From Methylobacterium sp. Leaf125 (GTDB lineage Bacteria; Pseudomonadota; Alphaproteobacteria; Rhizobiales; Beijerinckiaceae), in NCBI RefSeq assembly GCF_001423085.1, contig NZ_LMNU01000005.1:51256-115255 (forward strand): DNA of 64,000 nt, read 5' to 3'. The notes under the pieces were generated by a model. It worked only from the letters and a program-made list of their open reading frames with translations. It had not been told where the DNA came from and did no database searches. Of this stretch, positions 43,656-52,503 are shown in pieces. Within the stretch, counting starts at the first letter, position 1; each line of letters opens with the position of its first letter. A program made the translations under genes and the position numbers.

Positions 43656-44435
43656 ATGCGTCGTCTGCCCTACGAAGATCCGATCACCCGCGCCGGCCCG
43701 GTCTCGCGGACCGTTGCGGTGCTGGCGCTCCTCGTCAGCCTGTTCGCCCTCCTGCTGGTGCGCGATCCGCGCGCCGAGGCCGGCCCGGCCCTGGCGACCC
43801 TCGGCGCCGGTCTCATGCTGGCGGTCGCCGCGGTGCTCCTCGCTCTCATCGCCTTCGTGCGGGTCTGGCGCGAAGGTGCGCGGGGCCTCGGGGCGGCCCT
43901 GGCGGGCCTGTTCCTGGCGAGCCTCGTCCTCGCCTATCCGGCCTACGCCGCCCTGCGGGCCGTGAGGCTTCCGGCGATCGCGGACGTGACGACCGACACC
44001 GACAATCCCCCGGCCTTCTCGCGCTCCCGCACCGCCTTCGCCGCCCGCGATGGCCGCTATCCGCCCGATCCGGGCCCCGCCGCCCGGACCGCCCAGCGCG
44101 CGGCCTATCCGCAGATCGCGCCGCTGACCCTCGACCTCGATGCCGACGAGGCCTTCGAGCTCGCGCGCAAGGCGGCCGTGAACCGCCGCTGGCAGATCGT
44201 CGAGGCGATCCGCCCTGGCGGCCGTGTCGGGAACGGCCGCATCGAGGCGGTGTCGCGCGGTCCCATCCTCAACCTTGCGGATGACGTCACCGTGCGGGTC
44301 CATCCGCGGGCGGACGGGGCCCGCATCGATGTCCGCTCCGCCTCGCGCCTCGGGACGCGGGACCTCGGCAGCAACGCCGACCGCATCCGGGCCTACCTGG
44401 ACGAAGTCGCCAACCTCGCCATCGCGGTGAAGTGA
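43656..44435 (+). CDS. DUF1499 membrane protein
   Basis: A 259-residue protein with three N-terminal hydrophobic segments (about residues 18-35, 45-68, 75-97) followed by a soluble DUF1499 domain: ADVTTDTDNPPAFSRS, PLTLDLDADEAFELARKAA, RIEAVSRGPILNLADDVTVRV and SASRLGTRDLGSNADRI. The biochemical function of DUF1499 is unknown. The start at 43656 (MRRLPYEDPITRAG) is the family one. Confidence 0.87.
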   Translation: MRRLPYEDPITRAGPVSRTVAVLALLVSLFALLLVRDPRAEAGPALATLGAGLMLAVAAVLLALIAFVRVWREGARGLGAALAGLFLASLVLAYPAYAALRAVRLPAIADVTTDTDNPPAFSRSRTAFAARDGRYPPDPGPAARTAQRAAYPQIAPLTLDLDADEAFELARKAAVNRRWQIVEAIRPGGRVGNGRIEAVSRGPILNLADDVTVRVHPRADGARIDVRSASRLGTRDLGSNADRIRAYLDEVANLAIAVK

Positions 44436-44442
44436 ACGGGCG

Positions 44443-45360
44443 TCAGGCCGGCCTGTAGCGGCTGTCGAGCCGGGGCGGGCCGTCGCTCCGCACCATCCCG
44501 CGTTCCACCAGATCCTCGAGGTGGGCGAAGACCGACAGGGCCGCCGCCCCGCGCAGGGCGGGGCTCAGGCCCTGGTAGATCGACGCGACGATGGCGCGGA
44601 TGTCCCGGTCGCCCGCCTCCAGGCGGTGGCGGATCGCGCTCTCGCGCTGACGGCGGTGGGTGGCGAGGCCCCGCACGAAGCGGCGCGGATCGCGGACCGG
44701 TCCGCCGTGACCCGGCCAGTAGATCGTCTCGTCGCGGTCGCGCAGGGCCTCGAGGGACGCCATGTAGGCGCGCATCGCGCCGTCGGGGGGCGCCACGATG
44801 GTGGTCGACCACGCCATGACGTGGTCGCCCGAGAACAGGGCCGCTTCCTCCTGTAGGGCGAAGGCGAGGTGGTTCATGGTATGGCCCGGGGTCTCCAGGG
44901 CCTCCAGGGTCCAGCCCGGCCCCGCGACGGTGTCGCCCGTGCGCAAGGCCCGGTCGGGGACATGGTCCCGGTCGGCGCTGGCATCGAGCGGGGCGATCTC
45001 GCCCGCGCCCAGGCTGCGCGCCGCCCGGTGCGGACCGCAGCCGAGGATCGGCGCTCCCGTGCGGGCCTGGAGCAGCCGGGCGCCCGGCGAGTGATCCCGG
45101 TGGGTATGGGTCACCAGGATGGCCGTCACGGGTGCCCCGGCGCAGGCCGCGACGAGCGCCGCGATGTGCGCCTCGTCCGCCGGGCCGGGATCGATGATGG
45201 CGACGGCCTCGTCGCCGACGAGGTAGCTGCAGGTCCCGGTGGCCGTGAACGGTCCGCCGTTCGGTGCGATCCGCCGCCGGACCAGGGGCGAGAGCCGGAC
45301 CGTCTCACCGCTCGGAGGCGGAGCCCGGTCGAAATCAGGATCGGACGGCGTCTCGCTCAT
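44443..45360 (-). CDS. MBL-fold metallo-hydrolase
   Basis: A 305-residue metallo-beta-lactamase-fold protein with THTHRDHS (HxHxDH), TLEALETPGHTMNHLAF supplying the next His, FSGDHVMAW with the bridging Asp, and YWPGHGGPVRDP. A C-terminal winged-helix-like extension (AALSVFAHLEDLVERGMV) is as in LACTB2/GloB-like hydrolases. Substrate unknown; a thioester or RNA is possible. It converges with the DUF1499 gene, with 7 bases between stops. Confidence 0.88.
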   Translation of the reverse strand: MSETPSDPDFDRAPPPSGETVRLSPLVRRRIAPNGGPFTATGTCSYLVGDEAVAIIDPGPADEAHIAALVAACAGAPVTAILVTHTHRDHSPGARLLQARTGAPILGCGPHRAARSLGAGEIAPLDASADRDHVPDRALRTGDTVAGPGWTLEALETPGHTMNHLAFALQEEAALFSGDHVMAWSTTIVAPPDGAMRAYMASLEALRDRDETIYWPGHGGPVRDPRRFVRGLATHRRQRESAIRHRLEAGDRDIRAIVASIYQGLSPALRGAAALSVFAHLEDLVERGMVRSDGPPRLDSRYRPA

Positions 45361-45430
45361 CGGGGCTCCTGAGCGCGTGGGATCGAACCCGCCCTAAGCC
45401 ATCGCCGGTGCAGGGACAACGCCCCGCAGG

Positions 45431-45550
45431 CGGCCGGCGGCCGCTTCTGAAAGCGAAGGACGGCCGGCGGCCGCTTCTACAGGCGAAGGACGGCCTGCAG
45501 CCGCTTCCACAGACGAGGATCGGCCAACGGCCGCCTCAGTAGACGAAGGG
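45431..45550. repeat. 30-bp tandem repeat, four units
   Basis: Four adjacent 30-base units, each starting cggcc and ending near gcgaagga; the first two differ at four positions, the third and fourth are more diverged. The last unit runs into the 3' end of the DUF2865 gene. Confidence 0.8.
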
Positions 45551-46558
45551 CGAGGCCATCACGACCCGGGTCGGTGCCCGGGCCGGAACGAAGCGCGGCT
45601 CGACTTCGATCGGCGGCGGCACCGGCTCGAAGCCGGCGGAGGCCGCCACGCGGATGCGGGGCGCCCGATCTGCGCTGCGGACCCCCTGGCGGAGGGCGCG
45701 GGCATCGGCCTCACGGCGGACCACGTCGACCTTGGCGTCGATGTCGCGCCGCGCGCGACGCGACAGGCCGCGCGCCTCACGGAAGTCGACGACGGTGAAG
45801 CCGCCGGCGCGGAGCGGCGTCACGACGGCCGCACTCGCCTCGGTGGCGACGACGTCGCCGGCGCGCGCGGTCATGTCTTGGAGGATCGACAGCGGCGAGG
45901 CCACACCCTGGTCGGGCTGACAGCTGCAATGCTCCACGCGCTTCGTGCGATAGAGGTTGGCCACCGCAAGGCTGCGGTAGGGCTGTCCGTCGAGGCCGAC
46001 GGCGCGGTCGAGTTCGGTTTCGCCGCCTCCTAAGGTGAAGAGCCGCGTCGGGGTGTTCGGGCAGGCCGCCGCGCAGGCGGCCTCGTGGACCGGCAGGTCG
46101 GATCGGGCGCCGAGGCGTCCGAGGGGGAAGACGTAGCCGTCGCAGGATCGCACGCAGACGGTGCGGGCGCCCATCGCAGTGCGGGCCGGGCCGACGGGAC
46201 CCGCCGCCATCGGCCCGACCGCGGCCGGAGCCCGGGTCCGCCGGGCTCGGATCGGCCGGGTCGCCGTCGCCTCGACGACGGGGCGCGGAGTCTGGCGCAG
46301 GGGCCGCACGGCGCTCACCCGTCGGGCGTCGGGAAGGGACACGTAATGACCGCGCCGGCGCGCAGGCAGCGATGCCGCCGGAGCCGGGGCCGGCTCGCGG
46401 AACAGCGTCTCGAGGAAGTTGAAGAGGCCCCCCTGTTCCGAGGCCTTGACCATCGTCGTCCCCGCCGTGACCCCACCGAGGCCCAGCAGGAGCCCAGCCA
46501 GCGCCGTCGCGACCATCTGCTGTCGCGTACCGGCCGGTGCGAGACGCTGCCACTTCAT
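45536..46558 (-). CDS. DUF2865 domain protein, secreted
   Basis: A 340-residue product with an N-terminal hydrophobic segment (MVATALAGLLLGLGGVTAG) acting as signal or anchor, an Arg/Pro/Ala-rich middle, and a Cys-containing domain (TVCVRSCDGYVFPLGRLG, HEAACAAACPNTPTRLFTLG, YRTKRVEHCSC) typical of DUF2865 proteins of Hyphomicrobiales. The start is uncertain: ATG at 46558 has ggag at suitable distance, while the frame stays open to 46948. Function unknown; likely periplasmic. Confidence 0.78.
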   Translation of the reverse strand: MKWQRLAPAGTRQQMVATALAGLLLGLGGVTAGTTMVKASEQGGLFNFLETLFREPAPAPAASLPARRRGHYVSLPDARRVSAVRPLRQTPRPVVEATATRPIRARRTRAPAAVGPMAAGPVGPARTAMGARTVCVRSCDGYVFPLGRLGARSDLPVHEAACAAACPNTPTRLFTLGGGETELDRAVGLDGQPYRSLAVANLYRTKRVEHCSCQPDQGVASPLSILQDMTARAGDVVATEASAAVVTPLRAGGFTVVDFREARGLSRRARRDIDAKVDVVRREADARALRQGVRSADRAPRIRVAASAGFEPVPPPIEVEPRFVPARAPTRVVMASPFVY

Positions 46559-47363
46559 ACCCGCCGGCTCCGATTCCGTCGCTCTGATCATCTGGGCCGC
46601 ATCGCTCAGCGCGCGGCGTCCCCACGTACGCATCATCACGGACGAGGCGCAACGGCGGCAAACCACCGAGACGGGCACGCGCGCGGACGATGCTTCGGCG
46701 CCCCGGACGGTCCAGGGCCCCGCGCGGCGGCGGCCCTTCCCTTCGCCGCTTGCGGCCTGGACCTTCCCTAAGGGATGCAGCCAAGCCCTGGAAACATAAC
46801 TTATGATACGCGCTAATCGAATGATGGATCCGCTGGGCCCGACCGCGTCCCCGGAAGTGAAACCCCACCACAGGACGGCACCGCCGACGGCAAGCCCGGT
46901 CTCGGGAAAGATGACGGCCCTGCGCTCATCGGCGAAGTCCTTCGACACCGCCTCACCGCAATCGGTCCGGAGCCGCGGGAGGCGAACCCGACGGGCGAAG
47001 AGTACGAGTAATGCTTCGTGAAAGCCGACAACATGCCTGGTGCGTATTTCACGTATGATAATGACCTGGATTACAGATCTGCGGGTCGATCACAGGGAAT
47101 TGAGCCGCGCTTTAATTGAGACTTAAGCCTTGTCCGCTTCCATCGGCGAGCACCCGTGAGAGTGCCAGCGGCTTCTTGCGAGGCTGCAGCAGAAACAGGC
47201 CACAGGGGATGTCGAGCGTTCCGGATCGTCGAGTCGACAACACCGTTCCCCCGGGGAATCGCGCCGCGCTTCCTCACCGGTGGCAGGGCCCGTCTCACGG
47301 CCCCCACGGAGGGCGCGGAGCTGTCGGCATCGCAATGGACCGCATCGCAGCCGAGGATTGCCC
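46559..47363. other. Intergenic region upstream of DUF2865 and MCP genes
   Basis: About 800 bases between divergent genes. The middle part (46790-47130) is less GC-rich and carries a perfect TTAA-N7-TTAA box. Short frames on both strands show no recognised domain. The in-frame upstream extension of the DUF2865 gene is Arg/Ser-rich and not credible. Confidence 0.45.
47112..47126 (+). promoter_or_regulatory. CtrA-type box upstream of chemotaxis receptor gene
   Basis: TTAA-ttgagac-TTAA matches the CtrA consensus (TTAA-N7-TTAA) exactly. It sits 238 bases before the chemotaxis receptor start, in the locally AT-richer part of the gap. CtrA governs motility and chemotaxis genes in many alphaproteobacteria, so the target makes sense; binding itself is inferred. 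Confidence 0.55.
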
Positions 47364-49061
47364 ATGACGTTCTTCAACAGCCGCACCGCGGCGAAGCTCG
47401 AGGCGCTCGACCGGTCCCAGGCCGTGATCGGGTTCCTTCCCGACGGCACGATCGTGGCCGCCAACGAGAATTTCCTGAAGACCGTGGGCTATGACCTCGC
47501 CGAGATCAAAGGCCAGCATCATCGCATCTTCGTCGATGGAACGGATCGGGACAGCCCGGCCTACAAAGCCTTCTGGGCCGCCCTGGCCGGGGGAGAATTC
47601 CAGCGTGCCGAGTACAGACGGATCGGCAAGGGCGGCCGCGAGATCTGGTTGCAGGCGACCTACAATCCCATCCGGGGTCGGGACGGCCGCGTCACCGGCG
47701 TGGTCAAATTCGCCACCGACATCACGGAGGAGAAGCGGCGGAGCGCCGATACCCTGAGCCAGATCGAAGCCATCGACCGGTCGCAGGGCGTGATCGAGTT
47801 CGACCTCGACGGAACGATCCTGAGCGCCAATCGCAATTTCCTGAATGTGGTGGGCTACAGCCTCGAAGAGGTGAGGGGGCAGCATCATCGCCTGTTCGTC
47901 GACGGCCCCGAGCGGGACAGCGCTGCCTACCGGGTCTTCTGGGAGGGATTGGCCAAGGGCGTCTTCCAGAGCGGCGAGTTTCGGCGCGTCGGCAAGGACG
48001 GCCGGGCGATCTGGCTGCAGGCCACCTACAACCCGATCCTCGACCCGGCCGGGCGGCCGATCAAGGTGGTCAAGTTCGCCACCGACATCACGGCCGAGAG
48101 GCTGCGGACGGCAGAGCTGCAGGGCCAGGTTGAAGCGATCGGCCGCTCGCAGGGCGTGATCCATTTCGACCTCGCCGGGCACGTCCTGGATGCGAACCCG
48201 AACTTCCTGGCCGTTCTGGGCTACGATCTCGCCCAGATCCGGGGGCAGCACCACCGCATGTTCGTCGATCCGAGCTATGGGGCCTCGGCGGAGTACGGCG
48301 CGTTCTGGACCGCCCTGCGCCGGGGCGAGTTCCAGAGCGGCATCTTCCAGCGCGTCGGTGCGGGGGGCCGCATCGTCTGGATCCAGGCCTCCTACAACCC
48401 GATCCTGGACATGAGTGGCACGCCGTTCAAGGTGGTCAAGTACGCCACCGATATCACGGCGCGGATGCGCTCGCAGATCGAGGCGGCCAGCGCCTCGTCG
48501 CAGACCCTGGTCAACGTCCAGACGGTGGCCTCGGCCGCCGAGGAATTGAACGCCTCCATCGGCGAGATCGCCAGCAGCCTCGCCCGATCGCGCCAGGAGG
48601 TGGACGAGATGGACGAGCGCGCCCAGAAGGCCGATCGGTCGACGGGCCAGCTCGCCGACGCCGCCACGTCGATGAACGGGATCGTCCAACTGATCCAGGG
48701 TGTCGGAGGACAGATCAATCTCCTGGCCCTCAACGCCACGATCGAGGCGGCGCGGGCCGGCGAAGCGGGGCGCGGCTTCGCCGTGGTGGCCGGCGAGGTC
48801 AAAAACCTCTCCAACCAGGTCACGAACGCCACCGCACGCATCGCCGAGGACATCAAGACCATGCAGACGGTCTCCGGCGACGTCGTCACCTCCCTGACGG
48901 CGATCGGACAGGCGATCGACGTGGTTCGCGGTTTCGTCACCGGCGTGGCGTCTGCGGTCGAGGAGCAGAGCGCCGTCACCCAGGAGATCTCCATGAGCAT
49001 GCAGACCGCGGCCCACGGGGTGGCGCAGATCGATCGCAACCTGCAGGCCCTCGCATCCTGA
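47364..49061 (+). CDS. Cytoplasmic methyl-accepting chemotaxis protein with three PAS domains
   Basis: A 565-residue soluble receptor: no membrane segment or HAMP. Three consecutive PAS domains (about 10-130, 132-250, 254-372) repeat the motif [17 protein letters not shown] / [17 protein letters not shown] / [17 protein letters not shown] and ATYNPI. The signalling domain (about 390-565) has the MCP hairpin [20 protein letters not shown] and ends with LQALAS. It would relay redox, oxygen or ligand signals to CheA. ATG at 47364 follows gaggattgccc. No other che genes are nearby. Confidence 0.92.
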   Translation: MTFFNSRTAAKLEALDRSQAVIGFLPDGTIVAANENFLKTVGYDLAEIKGQHHRIFVDGTDRDSPAYKAFWAALAGGEFQRAEYRRIGKGGREIWLQATYNPIRGRDGRVTGVVKFATDITEEKRRSADTLSQIEAIDRSQGVIEFDLDGTILSANRNFLNVVGYSLEEVRGQHHRLFVDGPERDSAAYRVFWEGLAKGVFQSGEFRRVGKDGRAIWLQATYNPILDPAGRPIKVVKFATDITAERLRTAELQGQVEAIGRSQGVIHFDLAGHVLDANPNFLAVLGYDLAQIRGQHHRMFVDPSYGASAEYGAFWTALRRGEFQSGIFQRVGAGGRIVWIQASYNPILDMSGTPFKVVKYATDITARMRSQIEAASASSQTLVNVQTVASAAEELNASIGEIASSLARSRQEVDEMDERAQKADRSTGQLADAATSMNGIVQLIQGVGGQINLLALNATIEAARAGEAGRGFAVVAGEVKNLSNQVTNATARIAEDIKTMQTVSGDVVTSLTAIGQAIDVVRGFVTGVASAVEEQSAVTQEISMSMQTAAHGVAQIDRNLQALAS

Positions 49062-49121
49062 CGGCCGGCGCAGCCAAACGACGCGGCATCGCGGACACGC
49101 CGACTTAGCCGTTTGCTCTTT

Positions 49122-49139
49122 TTATAGCCCCTGCTATAA
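49122..49139 (+). promoter_or_regulatory. MntR-like palindrome upstream of mntH
   Basis: TTATAGC-ccct-GCTATAA is a perfect 7-bp inverted repeat with a 4-base spacer. It resembles MntR operators (ATAGC...GCTAT core) and lies 56 bases before the mntH start, where repressor binding would block transcription when manganese is sufficient. The regulator itself is not in the window. Confidence 0.55.
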
Positions 49140-49195
49140 CTCGGTGGGCTGCCTGCAGGCGCCTGGCGGTCCTCTTGCCGGAAACACGCGTGCGC

Positions 49196-50602
49196 ATGGC
49201 TCGACACGAACATCTCACGGCTCCGGGGCCCGTCTCGGCACCGGAGGGTCCCCCGGCGCATCAGGCGCCCACGGAAGGATCCTGGCGCTTCAGCCGGGAC
49301 ACGGGAGCCCAGCCGAGCCTCGGGCGGATGAACGGCAGCGTTCCGGTCCAGGCGACCGGCACCTGGCTGCGTCGGCTGCTCGCCTTCATCGGCCCCGGCT
49401 ACATGGTCTCGGTCGGGTACATGGATCCCGGCAATTGGGCGACCGACATCGCCGGCGGTGCGCAGTTCGGATACACGCTGCTCTCGGTCATCCTGCTGTC
49501 CAATCTCATGGCCATTGTGCTCCAGGCCCTCGCGGCCCGGCTCGGGATCGCCACGGGTCGCGACCTCGCCCAGGCCTGCCGGGATCATTACCCACGCCCC
49601 ATCAGCCTGGTCTTATGGCTCGCCTGTGAAGCGGCGATCATCGCCTGCGACCTCGCCGAGGTCATCGGGACGGCCATCGCCCTCAAGCTTCTGTTCGGCC
49701 TGCCCCTCGTCGTCGGGGCAACGCTCACGGCCCTCGACGTTTTCCTGATCCTGCTTCTGATGCGGCGGGGGTTTCGCGCGCTCGAGGCCTTCGTCATCGC
49801 CCTGCTGGCGGTGATCTTCGTCAGCTTCGGGATCCAGATCGCCCTCGCGGCACCCCCGATCCAGGCGGTGCTCGTGGGCTTCCTGCCCTCATCCGAAATC
49901 GTGCGGAACCCGGCGGCGCTCTACATCGCCATCGGCATCATCGGCGCCACCGTGATGCCCCACAACCTCTACCTGCACTCGTCGATCGTGCAGACCCGCG
50001 CCTATCCGCGTACCGAGGAGGGCCGGCGCGGGGCGATCCGCTTCGCGGTCGCCGACTCGACGATCGCCCTGATGCTCGCCCTGTTCGTCAATGCCGCGAT
50101 CCTGATCATGGCCGCCTCGGTGTTCCATGCGCAGGGACGCACCGACGTTCAGGAGATCGAGCAGGCCTACGAGCTGCTGTCGCCGCTGCTCGGTGCCGGG
50201 ATCGCCTCGACGCTGTTCGCGGTGGCCCTGCTGGCCTCGGGCCTCAACTCCACCGTGACGGCGACGCTGGCCGGCCAGATCGTGATGGAAGGATTCCTGC
50301 GCCTCCACATCCCCGACTGGGCCCGGCGCCTGATCACACGCGCGATCGCGATCGTGCCGGTGGTGGGTGTGACCGCGCTCTACGGCGAGCAGGGGACCGC
50401 GAAGCTGCTCGTGCTGAGTCAGGTGGTGCTGTCGATGCAGCTCCCCTTCGCCGTCATCCCCCTGGTCGGGTTCGTGTCGGACCGGCAGAAGATGGGCGCG
50501 CATACGATCCGGCCGTGGCTCAAGATCCTGTCCTGGGCCATCGCGGCGGTCATCGTCGTACTGAACGGGAAGCTGCTGTTCGACACCGTGATGGGCGCCT
50601 GA
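49196..50602 (+). CDS. mntH: Nramp-family Mn(II)/H+ symporter MntH
   Basis: A 468-residue transporter with about 11 membrane helices. Helix 1 carries the metal-binding motif [15 protein letters not shown] (D and N of the DPGN signature), helix 6 carries [15 protein letters not shown] (MPH motif). The hydrophilic N-terminus of about 55 residues is longer than usual. ATG at 49196 follows GTG (49190) and TTG (49175) alternatives in frame. It imports manganese, and possibly iron, into the cytoplasm, supported by an MntR-like operator upstream. Confidence 0.93.
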   Translation: MARHEHLTAPGPVSAPEGPPAHQAPTEGSWRFSRDTGAQPSLGRMNGSVPVQATGTWLRRLLAFIGPGYMVSVGYMDPGNWATDIAGGAQFGYTLLSVILLSNLMAIVLQALAARLGIATGRDLAQACRDHYPRPISLVLWLACEAAIIACDLAEVIGTAIALKLLFGLPLVVGATLTALDVFLILLLMRRGFRALEAFVIALLAVIFVSFGIQIALAAPPIQAVLVGFLPSSEIVRNPAALYIAIGIIGATVMPHNLYLHSSIVQTRAYPRTEEGRRGAIRFAVADSTIALMLALFVNAAILIMAASVFHAQGRTDVQEIEQAYELLSPLLGAGIASTLFAVALLASGLNSTVTATLAGQIVMEGFLRLHIPDWARRLITRAIAIVPVVGVTALYGEQGTAKLLVLSQVVLSMQLPFAVIPLVGFVSDRQKMGAHTIRPWLKILSWAIAAVIVVLNGKLLFDTVMGA

Positions 50603-50637
50603 CGGCGCCGCACCACGTCCATCTCAGGGAAAGGGCC

Positions 50638-50787
50638 TCAACGGCGACGGTCGGCGCGGACGCGCACGGGAACCGGCTGGGGCGCGGGCATCGGGCCTTC
50701 GAGGATCGCACCGATCAGCGAGCGGCTCGCCTCGGCGACGGTTTTGATCAGACTTCGCGCGATGGAGGCGACAGTCGATTGTCTCAT
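50638..50787 (-). CDS. Small protein (49 aa), function unknown
   Basis: MRQSTVASIARSLIKTVAEA, SRSLIGAILEGPMPAPQPVP and VRVRADRRR: an amphipathic N-terminal helix, then a Pro-rich and Arg-rich tail. The ribosome site caggag lies 7 bases before ATG at 50787. Codon use fits the neighbourhood. It is convergent with mntH, 35 bases from its stop. Confidence 0.6.
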   Translation of the reverse strand: MRQSTVASIARSLIKTVAEASRSLIGAILEGPMPAPQPVPVRVRADRRR

Positions 50788-50925
50788 GACGGGCTCCTGA
50801 CCGACGGGCTGAGGACGAACGTCGCAGTCCGGGCCGGGTTCCGGTTGCGATCAGACAGAGATAGCAAGGTCAGTGTCTCCTGCTCAGGGGTCGAGGGCAA
50901 TCGGCCGCATCGGTGCGAAGCGCGC

Positions 50926-50955
50926 AAAAAAGCACCGGCGTGGTGACGCCGGTGC
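50926..50955 (-). terminator. Intrinsic terminator of the PKS operon
   Basis: On the minus strand a perfect 10-bp stem (gcaccggcgt / acgccggtgc) with a 4-base loop is followed by six T residues. It lies about 150 bases after the alpha-oxoamine synthase stop. Confidence 0.85.
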
Positions 50956-50971
50956 CCAGAACTCATGCAGG

Positions 50972-51067
50972 CCGATTCTCCTGCAACCCGATTTTCTTAC
51001 GACTTGCTTATCCTGCGCCGCGATTCTCTTGCGGCGCGATTTCCTTGCGACGCGGTTCTCGCGGCCC
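50972..51067. repeat. 16-bp degenerate tandem repeat, six units
   Basis: Six consecutive 16-base units such as ccgattctcctgcaac, ccgattttcttacgac, gcgattctcttgcggc and gcgatttccttgcgac lie between the oxoamine synthase stop and the operon terminator. They are non-coding on the minus strand (beyond the stop codon). Confidence 0.75.
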
Positions 51068-51101
51068 GCTGGACGACGCAGGCGTCGCGCCCCGGCGCCG
51101 C

Positions 51102-52478
51102 CTACGGCTTGCCGCGCTTGGCCATGAGTTGCTCGATCAGCGAACCACCCTTCTCGATGGCCGCCAGTTCCTCGGCGACCGCATCCACGGTCTCGCGGAT
51201 CTGCTCCGGCGTATGCTCGGAGGTGATGAAGAAGCGCAGGCGCGACGCCCGCTCCGGCACCGCCGGATGGATGATCGGCTGAACGTTGATGCCGCGCTTG
51301 AAGAGGCGGTCCGACAGCGTCACCGACTTGAGGGAGTCGCCGACGATGATGGGGATCACCGCGAGGCCGAGGCTGGTCCCCGTGTCGAGGCCGTGCTTCT
51401 TCGCACAGGACAAGAACAGGTGACCGTTCTGGCGCAGGCGCTCCACCCGGTGCGGTTCGGCATGCATGATCTCGAGCGCCGTCTCGGCCGCGGCGGCGAG
51501 GGGCGGCGAGATGCCGACGCTATAGATGAAGCCGCCGGCCGTGCACTTGAGGTACTCGATCAGCGCCGCCGGTCCGGCGACGTAACCGCCGCAGGTGGAC
51601 AGGGTCTTCGAGAGCGTGCCCATCCAGATGTCGACCCCGTGGGGATCGACGTCGCAATGCTCGGCGAGACCGATGCCGGTCCGCCCGAGGACGCCGAGCC
51701 CGTGCGCGTCGTCGACCATCAGCCAGGCATCGTAGCGCTGCTTCAGGGCGATGAGCGCCGCGAGGTCCGGCGCATCGCCGTCCATGCTGTAGAGGCCTTC
51801 CACCACGATCAGCGCCCGGCGATGCTCGTGGCGCGTGGCGCCGAGCAGCGTCTCCAGGGCGTCGAGATCGTTGTGGGAGAACGAGCGGCGCTGGGCCCCC
51901 GAGAGCTGGGCACCGGTGACGATGCTGTTGTGGCTCAAGGAATCGTGGAAGATCACGTCGCCCGGCTCCAGCAGGGCGCCGATCGTCGTGACGTTGGTGG
52001 CGTGGCCGCTCACCATCACCACGCAGGCCTCGGTGTCGTAGTGGTCGGCCAGGGCCTTCTCCAAGGAGAGGTGTCCCGGTCGCTCGCCGGCCACGATCCG
52101 ACTCGCTGAGGCCGAGGTGCCGTAGGTCTCGATCGCACGGGCCGCCGCGGCGTTGACGTCGGGATGCCCGTTCAGGCCGAGATAGTCGTAGGACGAGAAA
52201 TTGACGAACGACTTGCCGGCGATGCGGGTGGTGGCGCCGGCCTTGGTCTCGTGCACCCGGAAAAACGGGTTGCCGAGGCCGATCAGGTCGGCCGCCGAGC
52301 GCTGAAGGCGCAGTTCCCGGTAGCCCGGCAGCGACTCGAAGTTCTGCACGGACGCATCGCCCGACGGGCGCTGGGCCGCACGGGCCGGCGCCGGCCGGTT
52401 TGCGTTACGCCCGAGGCGGTTGGTGACGAAGCCCGCCAGGGCCGCGCGTCCGCCGTCGGGTCTCGCGGAATTGCTCAT
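51102..52478 (-). CDS. Alpha-oxoamine synthase (PLP-dependent, BioF/KBL/SPT family)
   Basis: A 458-residue fold-type I enzyme. It has an N-terminal extension of about 90 residues, FVNFSSYDYLGLNGHPDV, SGHATNVTTIGALLE, DSLSHNSIVTGAQLS, the cofactor motif VDDAHGLGVLG, the PLP lysine Lys291 in GTLSKTLSTCGGYVAG, and a C-terminal domain (SRLRFFITSEHTPEQI). The family condenses an amino acid with an acyl-CoA or acyl-ACP with loss of CO2. It is 25 bases downstream of the PKS gene and surely cotranscribed, so the natural substrate is likely the PKS-bound chain. ATG at 52478 is preceded by gagg. Which amino acid is used (Ser, Ala, Gly) cannot be told. Confidence 0.88.
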   Translation of the reverse strand: MSNSARPDGGRAALAGFVTNRLGRNANRPAPARAAQRPSGDASVQNFESLPGYRELRLQRSAADLIGLGNPFFRVHETKAGATTRIAGKSFVNFSSYDYLGLNGHPDVNAAAARAIETYGTSASASRIVAGERPGHLSLEKALADHYDTEACVVMVSGHATNVTTIGALLEPGDVIFHDSLSHNSIVTGAQLSGAQRRSFSHNDLDALETLLGATRHEHRRALIVVEGLYSMDGDAPDLAALIALKQRYDAWLMVDDAHGLGVLGRTGIGLAEHCDVDPHGVDIWMGTLSKTLSTCGGYVAGPAALIEYLKCTAGGFIYSVGISPPLAAAAETALEIMHAEPHRVERLRQNGHLFLSCAKKHGLDTGTSLGLAVIPIIVGDSLKSVTLSDRLFKRGINVQPIIHPAVPERASRLRFFITSEHTPEQIRETVDAVAEELAAIEKGGSLIEQLMAKRGKP

Positions 52479-52503
52479 GCGGCATGCCTCAAGGGGGAAT
52501 CGC

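Noticed and set aside
45264..45542. Plus-strand frame encoding decapeptide repeats from the 30-bp array
   Set aside because: Begins antisense to the MBL hydrolase gene, lacks a ribosome site and any family; the repeat is better treated as a DNA feature.
50972..51067. CRISPR array
   Set aside because: The 16-base units are contiguous, with no spacers, and no cas genes are in the window.
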